Shown here in pieces: positions 1 through 4,887 of a stretch of 8,771 bases of DNA (positions are counted from its first letter, which is position 1; each line of letters starts with the position of its first letter). The position numbers and the translations under genes were made by a program. Source of the DNA: Victivallales bacterium (GTDB taxonomy: Bacteria > Verrucomicrobiota > Lentisphaeria > Victivallales > UBA1829). The notes below the pieces were generated by a model that did not search any database, was not told the DNA's origin, and worked only from the letters and a program-made list of their open reading frames with translations. The stretch is taken from contig JAEEQO010000125.1 of the NCBI GenBank assembly GCA_016285335.1, positions 1 through 8,771 of the forward strand, read 5' to 3'.

Positions 1-266
1 CCTACCACAGGTTCCTCCGCACCGCTATCGTGCCCGCCCGCAATGGCCCCGCCCAGTGGCGCCTCGCCACCACGCTCCGCGAGTGGAACATCACCGTCGA
101 CCAGACATTCACGCTCGGCGGCATGAACAAAAGCCGCATCCTGAAGCAGCTGCGCCCGCACATCTACTTCGACGACCAGTGGTCCCCCCACCTCGAATCC
201 GCCAAGGAGTATACCCCCTCCGTGCACATCCCGTTCGGCTGCGCCGGCGAATGCCCCGACGCCTGA
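1..266 (+). CDS. 5'-nucleotidase (cytosolic NT5C1-like family), C-terminal part
   Basis: The start lies outside the window; the first whole codon is at position 3 and 87 residues are visible up to the TGA at 264-266. The fragment matches the C-terminal half of the cytosolic 5'-nucleotidase 1 family (HAD-like phosphatases that dephosphorylate nucleoside monophosphates). Recognisable family pieces, in order, are an 'AIVPARNGPA' segment (family pattern VTARxxPAH), a 'TLREWNITVDQTFTLGG' segment (LRxWgvxvDexfFLGG), 'MNKSRILKQLRPHIYFDDQ' (the K plus the acidic FDDQ of the HAD fold), and a 'VHIPFG' tail (HVPxG). The GTG at 30 is an internal valine, not a start. It converges on the Sel1 gene and is probably functionally unrelated to it. 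The family call rests on my recollection of motif patterns, not on an alignment. Confidence 0.82.
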   Translation, partial: YHRFLRTAIVPARNGPAQWRLATTLREWNITVDQTFTLGGMNKSRILKQLRPHIYFDDQWSPHLESAKEYTPSVHIPFGCAGECPDA

Positions 267-309
267 GCAAATTACTGCCACTCGCGTCTCGCGATAAAAG
301 AAAAAGTAT

Positions 310-361
310 CGAGCGTTAGCGAGCTTACCGAGGCCCGCGAACGCGGGCCCCCAGCGAAGCG
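310..361 (+). repeat. 52-bp palindromic intergenic repeat, copy 1
   Basis: This GC-rich element lies between the converging 5'-nucleotidase and Sel1 genes. Its reverse complement aligns without gaps to 2031-2082, with 45 of 52 positions identical by hand count. It contains a near-perfect hairpin: arms ggcccgcg (332-339) and cgcgggcc (342-349). There is no T-run next to the stem on either strand, although a T-rich stretch follows about 25 nt later on the minus strand, so it is not a classical terminator. It is probably a dispersed REP-like palindromic element. With copy 2 in the opposite orientation it brackets the Sel1/HhH-GPD gene pair. Confidence 0.75.
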
Positions 362-395
362 GCAAATCTATTCGTCCTGCATAACGTTGAAGGCT

Positions 396-941
396 TTACC
401 TTCCCAGAACAGCCTTCAGCTCCGGGGAATAGATTCTGCTCTGCACCTTTTGATACACTTCATCATCCTCCGGCGCCGCGAGCGCCGCCCGGCAAAACCA
501 CAAATAAGCCGCGTCAAGATCCTTCTTCACGCCGGTGCCGGTGTCATAGCAGTCTCCGAGCTCGAACATCGCCCGCGCATCGCCCTGCTCCGCCGCCCGG
601 CGGAACCATTTGACTGCCTCGCGCGGTCTCTCCTCGACACCGTACCCGGACCGATACCATGAGCCAAGCATAAGCATCGCTTTCACATGGCGCTGTTCCG
701 CGGCTTTTTGCAGCCATTTGGACGCCGTTGCACGGTTCCGCCTCACGCCGATCCCGAACGCATAGCATCTGCCGAGTTCGAACTGCGCCTCGGCAACCCC
801 CAGCTCCGCCGCCATGCGATACCATTTGACGGCCTCCGCCTCGTCCTTGCCGACACCATCGCCGGTCTCATACCCCCTGCCGACCTGCAACATGGCTTCC
901 CCTGCCTTCGTTTTCAACCTCACAAAATCATTTTCATTCAT
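396..941 (-). CDS. Sel1-like repeat protein (four repeats)
   Basis: The 181-residue protein is almost entirely Sel1-like repeats, alpha-helical TPR-related units of about 36 residues that form a protein-binding solenoid. Four consecutive units are readable at about residues 14-49, 50-85, 86-121 and 122-156. Each has the pattern A-x-x-x-L/V-G-x-x-Y-x-x-G-x-G-V followed by A-x-x-W-x-x-x-A-A ('GRGYETGDGV', 'GRCYAFGIGV', 'GSWYRSGYGV', 'GDCYDTGTGV'). There is no signal peptide, membrane segment or catalytic domain, so a cytosolic scaffold or interaction role is inferred. The ATG (939-941) directly abuts the TAG stop (942-944) of the upstream HhH-GPD gene. Only a weak purine stretch (AAGAGAA) precedes it, which suggests co-transcription and translational coupling. 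Its GC content is high, like the general background and unlike its partner. The biological partner is unknown. Confidence 0.88.
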   Translation of the reverse strand: MNENDFVRLKTKAGEAMLQVGRGYETGDGVGKDEAEAVKWYRMAAELGVAEAQFELGRCYAFGIGVRRNRATASKWLQKAAEQRHVKAMLMLGSWYRSGYGVEERPREAVKWFRRAAEQGDARAMFELGDCYDTGTGVKKDLDAAYLWFCRAALAAPEDDEVYQKVQSRIYSPELKAVLGR

Positions 942-1748
942 CTATTTGTTCTCTTGTTTGGACGGACAAAAAACGAAAAAAGGACACGTCTCATTACTTT
1001 TTTTGCATTCCGGGTTCTGAGCATGGCAATAGTGAGCACCTACATCCCAGCATGGATAGTCGAAAATTCCGGGATACTCGGGGCAGATTGCACGAGCCAT
1101 ATACATTGTTCCCTCTCTTGATTTGATTTCATTATCCTTATCAAAAGATGTCAAACCAAGCCTTTGAAAAACTCGAACGGTATGAACGTCCGGTGAAATA
1201 TCAATACTTCTCTTGTCTCTAAGTTCTACTCCGAATCGACGCATAAGGATATTAGTTGCCATTGTCGCAATCTTTATTCCAACACCCTTAAATTGCAGAA
1301 AACGATAAATCAGCAAACCGCTTGAAGGCTTATCATTCCAAATCTTGCTGGCATCTCCGGCATAGTCTCTCTGAATCCTTTTGACCGCACAACAGAACAA
1401 ATCCGCCATGATGTCCTTAAAGCGATGTTTGACGCGCTCCTTGAAAATCTTATGGATCTCATCACTGGATATAGCCAAGTAATCAATATCAAATCTTCCG
1501 AGTTTCTCAAAAACGATACTCGGAACTCGCCACGCATTTTCAGCTTTTGTTTGCCGATCCATAACACAGGCAAGAACAAAGGCATGGGGATACTCGCCTA
1601 ATGGGTTTAGCAACTCGTTTATAAGATCCTTGTCATCACACTCTTTAACAAATTCGGTCTTGCCTTTTTCTTCTTCTATTTTTTCTTTCGCATATTCAAA
1701 AAGCCTTTCTGCTGTTTTGTTCGGGAAAAACGGTTTAAGTTCGCACAT
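942..1748 (-). CDS. Endonuclease III-like HhH-GPD protein with C-terminal cysteine cluster
   Basis: This 268-residue protein belongs to the HhH-GPD superfamily (endonuclease III/MutY-like DNA glycosylases). The helix-hairpin-helix is at about residues 147-165, with 'FKGVGIK' corresponding to the LPGVGRK of endonuclease III, so K159 aligns with the catalytic lysine. 'PDVHTVRVFQRLGL' (186-199) matches VDTHIFRVxxRLG, so D187 is the catalytic aspartate. A cysteine cluster follows: C233, C241, C248, C255, C261. The last four have spacing C-x6-C-x6-C-x5-C, whereas endonuclease III has C-x6-C-x2-C-x5-C. The final CP(x4)C matches the usual FeS loop end, so a 4Fe-4S cluster is likely but not certain. 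About 45 N-terminal residues are charged and lack a family match I recognise. The start is supported by AAAGGAT at 1755-1761, 7 nt upstream. The gene is clearly AT-richer than its neighbours. It probably acts in DNA repair or damage/modified-base recognition; substrate unknown. Confidence 0.8.
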   Translation of the reverse strand: MCELKPFFPNKTAERLFEYAKEKIEEEKGKTEFVKECDDKDLINELLNPLGEYPHAFVLACVMDRQTKAENAWRVPSIVFEKLGRFDIDYLAISSDEIHKIFKERVKHRFKDIMADLFCCAVKRIQRDYAGDASKIWNDKPSSGLLIYRFLQFKGVGIKIATMATNILMRRFGVELRDKRSIDISPDVHTVRVFQRLGLTSFDKDNEIKSREGTMYMARAICPEYPGIFDYPCWDVGAHYCHAQNPECKKSNETCPFFVFCPSKQENK

Positions 1749-1754
1749 GATTTC

Positions 1755-1761
1755 ATCCTTT
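1755..1761 (-). promoter_or_regulatory. Shine-Dalgarno site of the HhH-GPD gene
   Basis: Minus-strand AAAGGAT contains the core AGGA 7 nt before the ATG at 1746-1748. This is the clearest ribosome binding site of the Sel1/HhH pair and fixes the start. Confidence 0.75.
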
Positions 1762-1767
1762 CTTTTT

Positions 1768-1775
1768 GGGGGGGG
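1768..1775. other. G8 homopolymer tract (C8 in the transcript leader)
   Basis: There are eight consecutive G on the plus strand (C on the sense strand of the HhH-GPD gene), ending about 20 nt upstream of the start codon and just upstream of the Shine-Dalgarno site. Such tracts are prone to slipped-strand length changes and in some bacteria underlie phase variation. Here it could also be a chance run or a sequencing artefact. Confidence 0.5.
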
Positions 1776-1821
1776 TATTCCGGCGAGGCCGGTTTGGACG
1801 CTTGATGTATTGTTATGGAAA

Positions 1822-1839
1822 ACATTTTCTCCAAAATGT
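1822..1839. promoter_or_regulatory. Inverted repeat in the HhH-GPD leader
   Basis: Arms acatttt (1822-1828) and aaaatgt (1833-1839) are perfect complements around a 4-nt loop. The site is 75-90 nt upstream of the HhH-GPD start. It could be an operator half-site pair or a weak RNA hairpin; no U-run follows, so it is not a terminator. Confidence 0.45.
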
Positions 1840-1871
1840 GGTATATGATCAAAAAAAACTATACCATAGGG

Positions 1872-1894
1872 GGTACGACATAATATGTCATACC
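1872..1894. promoter_or_regulatory. 23-bp palindrome, putative operator
   Basis: Arms ggtacgacata (1872-1882) and tatgtcatacc (1884-1894) pair at 10 of 11 positions around a single central base (1883). The length, AT-rich centre and position about 125 nt upstream of the HhH-GPD start are typical of a dimeric repressor operator. A related half-site, GGTATA with TATACC, lies just downstream in the direction of transcription (1840-1865). The cognate regulator is not in the window. Confidence 0.5.
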
Positions 1895-2030
1895 GAACAG
1901 TTTCTTTTTTTTGGGGAAGAAGACAATCACAGGGAAAAATAGTTCCATGTCACAAGAAAATCAAGTCTTTTTTTCCTTTTTTCGGGCATTTAACGATATT
2001 GAATGCAAAAAAAAGGACGCTTTCGCATCA

Positions 2031-2082
2031 CGCTTCGCTGGGGGCTCGCATTCGCGAGCCTCGGTAGGCGAGCTTACGCTCG
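2031..2082 (-). repeat. 52-bp palindromic intergenic repeat, copy 2 (inverted relative to copy 1)
   Basis: It aligns with the reverse complement of 310-361 over its full 52 nt with 7 mismatches. The central hairpin (ggctcgc at 2044-2050, gcgagcc at 2054-2060) is kept: one pair is C-G in copy 1 and T-A in copy 2, a compensatory change. A second hairpin, gcgagc (2068-2073) with gctcgc (2078-2083), lies at the outer edge. The 12-mer gcttacgctcgc at 2072-2083 recurs at 2309-2320. Confidence 0.75.
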
Positions 2083-2183
2083 CACAGTATTCTTTACCGC
2101 GAGCCGCGAACGGCAAAGATATTGGATAATATGCCTTATAGGCCGTATATGTCCTATTCTCCGAACGCGTGAAAATGAGGCAG

Positions 2184-2219
2184 AAAAAAGCCTGTCCCGT
2201 TTTTGAGCGGGGCAGGCTT
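2184..2219 (-). terminator. Rho-independent terminator of the acyl-CoA synthetase gene
   Basis: On the minus strand, a 12-bp stem (2208-2219 with 2188-2199, one G-U pair) and an 8-nt loop are followed by a run of T (A6 at 2184-2189 on the plus strand). It lies about 145 nt past the synthetase stop and insulates the HhH-GPD region from read-through. Confidence 0.85.
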
Positions 2220-2301
2220 ACGTTTCTGTCAGGGAAAGTGAGCTGAGAAGAGCTCCGTCTTATTTCTGCATGTGCTGACAGGCTGCGCCTGTACTGCAGT
2301 A

Positions 2302-2324
2302 GTGCGCGGCTTACGCTCGCGCAC
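2302..2324. repeat. Hairpin carrying a fragment of the palindromic repeat
   Basis: Arms gtgcgcg (2302-2308) and cgcgcac (2318-2324) are perfect complements with a 9-nt loop. The segment gcttacgctcgc (2309-2320) is identical to the outer edge of repeat copy 2. It sits in the 3' untranslated region of the synthetase gene, 38-61 nt past the stop codon. It may be a partial repeat copy or an RNA-stabilising stem. Confidence 0.5.
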
Positions 2325-2362
2325 ACAATGCGTGTCGTTGCAGCGCCCGGCTGAGCGCGAAT

Positions 2363-4651
2363 TTACTTCGGCATGGGCTGATCGCCGAGCTGGCGGAGGG
2401 CGGAACGGCGGATCTTGCCGCTGACGGTCTTCGGGAGTTCGGAGAGGAAGTCGATCTTGCGCGGATACTTGTACGGCGCGGTGTTGTGCTTCACGTACTC
2501 CTGGATCTCCTTCTTCAGCTCCTCGCTGGGCTGTTTGTCCTTCGTGAGCACGATGTACGCCTTCACGAGCTGGCCGCGGGTGGGATCGGGCACACCGACC
2601 ACGGCGCATTCGAGCACGTAGGGGAGCTCCATGATGGCGTTTTCGACCTCGAAAGGACCGATGCGGTAGCCGGAGGACTTGATGAGGTCGTCGGTGCGGC
2701 CGACGTACCAGTAGTAGCCGTCTTCGTCGACCCAGGCGGTGTCGCCGGTGTGGTAATAGCCGTCGTGCCAGGCGCTGTGCGTGGCTTCCTCGTCGCCGTA
2801 ATAGCCGACGAAGAGTCCGGGGATCTCGCCGGGTTCGGCCTTGATCACGATCTCGCCGACCTCGCCCTGCTTGACGGGCTTGCAATCGGCGTCGAAGAGC
2901 TCGACCGGGTACATGGGCGAAGGCTTGCCCATCGAGCCGGGATGCGGCTCCATGCCGTGGATGTTGCCGATGATCATGGTGCTTTCGGTCTGGCCGAAGC
3001 CTTCCATCATCTTGTGTCCGGTCTGCTTCAGGAACTGGTTGAAGACCTCGGGGTTCAGCGCCTCGCCCGCCATGGTGGTGTGCTTGAGGCTGGAGAAATC
3101 GTACTGGGAGAGGTCTTCGCGGATGAAGAAGCGGTACATGGTGGGCGGCGCGCAGAACGTGGTGATGCCGAACTGTTTGAAGAGCGGCATGATGTCGGCG
3201 GCGCTGAAGCGGTCGAAATCGTACACGAAGAGCGGGCCCTCGCAGAGCCACTGGCCGTAGAGCTTGCCCCACATGGACTTCGCCCAGCCGGTGTCGGAGA
3301 TGGTCAGGTGCAGACCGTTCGGGTCCACGCAGTGCCACCAGCGGGCGGTGATGATGTGTCCGAGCGGGTAGGAGAAGATGTGCGTGACGATCTTCGGGTA
3401 GCCGGTGGTGCCGGAGCTGAAGAACATCAGCATCGTGTCGGTCGCCTTCAGGTCGGCGGGGCGTTTGAAGACCGTGCTGTAGCGTTCGAGCGAAGCGTCG
3501 AAATCGAGCCAGCCGAGGCGCGTGCCGTTGGTGGAAATGCGGAATTCGACGGACTTGCAGAGGTTCGCGGCGGCGTCCGCCTGCTCCAGGACTTCGCCGT
3601 CCGAGGTGCAGATGATCGCACGGATGGACGCCTTGTCGAAACGGTACTGGAAATCGTGCACGAGGAGCTGGTTCGGGGCGAGGACCGCCACCGCGCCGAT
3701 CTTGTGCAGCGCGTTGATGAGGATCCAGAACTGGTAGTTGCGGCGGAGCACCATCATCACGCGGTCGCCCTTCCTGATGCCGAGCGAAACGAGGTAGTTC
3801 GCCGCCTGCGAGGACAGGTCGGAGAGCTGCTTGAACGTGAAATCGCGGTGTTCGTGCGTGCGGCTGAGCCAGCAGAGCGCGACCTTGTCCGGCGTCTTTT
3901 CCGCCAGGCGGTCGAGCACGTCGTACGCGAAATTGAACGTGTCGGGATAGTGGAACTTGACCTTGTTCAGGATGCCTTTTTCGTCGAACTCGGCGTCGAG
4001 GTAGTCCTCATACAGCAGGCGCTGGCCGGACGGCGCTTCGTCGTCCGCGGGGACCGCGGCGGCGGGAGCGGGGATCGGGGCCTCGGAGCCTTCGCCATAC
4101 ATCACGATGGCGAGGAATTCGCAGGGCTTGCCGTCCGCGGCGACCATGCCGTGCGGCAGGCTGGAGTCCAGCAGCACGCTGTCGCCCGGCTCCAGCACGT
4201 CGATCTTGTTCCCGAGCTGGATGCGGAGACGTCCGGAGAGCACGTAGTCGAACTCGTGGCCGGGGTGCGTGGTGAGGTGGATCGGGAGACCTTCGTCCTG
4301 CGGCTGGGCAGTGACGTAGAGCGGTTCCGTATTGCGGTTCTTCAGCAGGGGCGCGAGGTGACGGTAGTCGAGCTCCTCGCGGCGTTTGATCGGGAGCCCC
4401 TCGCCTTTCCGCGTAATGTCGTACAACGAAAGCTTGGGCGACTCGCCGCTCACAAGTACACCGACATCGACACCGAATCTCTCCGCGCAGAGGTAAAGGA
4501 AGGCGAACGGACTTTCGACGAGGCCGTCTTCATGCTTCCGGTATTCTTCTACGGTGACGCCCGTGACCTTGGCCATTTCCTCTTCGGAGATTTCCCTGAT
4601 CTGACGGATGTCGCGAATGCGATTGCCGATTTGCTGAAGTTTGTTTTCCAT
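2363..4651 (-). CDS. XRE helix-turn-helix / cupin / AMP-forming acyl-CoA synthetase fusion
   Basis: This 762-residue protein has three parts. Residues about 6-68 form an XRE-type helix-turn-helix ('RIRDIRQIREISEEEMAKVT', then a 'GVTVEEYRKHEDG' recognition region). Residues about 110-185 form a cupin: H129, H132 and E133 in 'HPGHEFDYVLSG', then 'EPGDSVLLDSSLPHG', plausible metal or ligand residues. After an Ala/Pro-rich linker (about 190-208), residues 215-757 are a complete ANL-family acyl-CoA synthetase. It has 'SSGTTGYPK' (412-420), 'GFGQTES' (551-557), 'TGD' (635-637), 'GRTDDLIKSSGYR' (651-663) and 'PKTVSGK' with catalytic K746. The family activates a carboxylate with ATP and CoA via an acyl-adenylate; 'SSGYRIGPFEVE' is typical of acetyl- and medium-chain acyl-CoA synthetases, but the substrate cannot be read. 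The reading frame is intact across all joins. The Shine-Dalgarno is weak (ACGAAAG just before ATG). It is monocistronic, with its own promoter and terminator. Allosteric gating or autoregulation by the N-terminal half is inferred. Confidence 0.9.
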   Translation of the reverse strand: MENKLQQIGNRIRDIRQIREISEEEMAKVTGVTVEEYRKHEDGLVESPFAFLYLCAERFGVDVGVLVSGESPKLSLYDITRKGEGLPIKRREELDYRHLAPLLKNRNTEPLYVTAQPQDEGLPIHLTTHPGHEFDYVLSGRLRIQLGNKIDVLEPGDSVLLDSSLPHGMVAADGKPCEFLAIVMYGEGSEAPIPAPAAAVPADDEAPSGQRLLYEDYLDAEFDEKGILNKVKFHYPDTFNFAYDVLDRLAEKTPDKVALCWLSRTHEHRDFTFKQLSDLSSQAANYLVSLGIRKGDRVMMVLRRNYQFWILINALHKIGAVAVLAPNQLLVHDFQYRFDKASIRAIICTSDGEVLEQADAAANLCKSVEFRISTNGTRLGWLDFDASLERYSTVFKRPADLKATDTMLMFFSSGTTGYPKIVTHIFSYPLGHIITARWWHCVDPNGLHLTISDTGWAKSMWGKLYGQWLCEGPLFVYDFDRFSAADIMPLFKQFGITTFCAPPTMYRFFIREDLSQYDFSSLKHTTMAGEALNPEVFNQFLKQTGHKMMEGFGQTESTMIIGNIHGMEPHPGSMGKPSPMYPVELFDADCKPVKQGEVGEIVIKAEPGEIPGLFVGYYGDEEATHSAWHDGYYHTGDTAWVDEDGYYWYVGRTDDLIKSSGYRIGPFEVENAIMELPYVLECAVVGVPDPTRGQLVKAYIVLTKDKQPSEELKKEIQEYVKHNTAPYKYPRKIDFLSELPKTVSGKIRRSALRQLGDQPMPK

Positions 4652-4680
4652 CTTTCGTTGTCCAAAAGGGTTGAAGGTAC

Positions 4681-4706
4681 TTCCCCATCGATAGAAAAGC
4701 GGGGAA
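4681..4706. promoter_or_regulatory. Inverted repeat at the synthetase transcription start, possible operator
   Basis: Arms ttcccc (4681-4686) and ggggaa (4701-4706) are perfect complements separated by 14 nt. They begin right after the predicted -10 box, so the site overlaps or directly follows the expected transcription start. The position suits repressor binding (possibly by the encoded HTH-cupin protein itself) or a 5' hairpin in the RNA. Confidence 0.45.
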
Positions 4707-4709
4707 ACT

Positions 4710-4739
4710 ATAATATACTATAAAAATGCCTAAAGTCAA
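4710..4739 (-). promoter_or_regulatory. Sigma70-like promoter of the synthetase fusion gene
   Basis: On the minus strand, TTGACT (4734-4739) matches the -35 consensus at five of six positions. It is followed by TATATT (4712-4717, 16-nt spacer) or TATTAT (4710-4715, 18-nt spacer). The surrounding DNA is AT-rich, and the start codon is about 60 nt downstream. Confidence 0.65.
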
Positions 4740-4824
4740 GCAAAAAACGGAAAAGAACGCGCTTCCGACGGGTTGCCGGGCCGCTTTTTCATGTGCCAGA
4801 CGGGCATTCGCAAAAACATGAAGA

Positions 4825-4858
4825 AGCCCGCCGGAACATGAAGATGAACCGGCGGGCT
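4825..4858 (-). terminator. Stem-loop terminator at the end of the arabinose operon
   Basis: Arms agcccgccgg (4825-4834) and ccggcgggct (4849-4858) form a perfect 10-bp GC-rich stem with a 14-nt loop, 29 nt past the GH43 stop codon. On the minus strand a pyrimidine-rich stretch and then T5 follow; on the plus strand T5 starts two bases after the stem, so it may act in both directions. The 10-mer aacatgaaga occurs twice, at 4815-4824 and 4835-4844, one copy flanking the stem and one in the loop. Confidence 0.7.
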
Positions 4859-4887
4859 GATTTTTCGAACGGGATTCGATCAGACGA

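Larger units (their letters stand above)
1749..2362. other. 614-bp gene-free regulatory and repeat-rich interval
   Basis: No credible gene was found here; short open frames cross the hairpins and repeats and resemble nothing. From left to right it holds the leader of the HhH-GPD gene (Shine-Dalgarno, G8 tract at 1768-1775, a small GC stem at 1780-1792), a hairpin at 1822-1839, and a loose GGTATA/TATACC inverted pair (1840-1845 and 1860-1865). Next come a 23-bp palindrome (1872-1894), an AT-rich stretch with 8-nt runs of A and T, and repeat copy 2 (2031-2082). A degenerate fragment follows at 2094-2112 sharing ttaccg and ccgcgaacg with copy 1. The terminator of the synthetase gene lies at 2184-2219 and another hairpin at 2302-2324. 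About 1790-2030 is markedly AT-rich. I could not find a convincing -35/-10 pair for the HhH-GPD gene. Confidence 0.6.

Noticed and set aside
388..418. 8-bp inverted repeat over the Sel1 stop codon (tgaaggct / agccttca)
   Set aside because: The loop is 15 nt and no T-run follows on the minus strand, so it is not a convincing terminator.
687..1121. Plus-strand open frame over the Sel1/HhH junction
   Set aside because: It is antisense to two well-supported genes and lacks any motif.
2114..2121. Minus-strand TATCTTTG, resembling the Bacteroidota -7 box TAnnTTTG
   Set aside because: No TTTG was found at the expected -33 position, and it is about 370 nt upstream of the nearest gene, so a chance match is likely.
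310..2324. CRISPR array
   Set aside because: The repeats are inverted, diverged and irregularly spaced, with no unique spacers of constant length.
1961..2326. 121-codon minus-strand open frame in the intergenic region
   Set aside because: It reads through the terminator and repeat copy 2 and resembles no protein family; the frame is open by chance.
2486..4723. 745-codon plus-strand open frame
   Set aside because: It is entirely antisense to the synthetase gene. The minus strand has complete family motifs, and the plus translation is a Val/Glu/Ala/Arg-biased shadow caused by GC-rich third positions.
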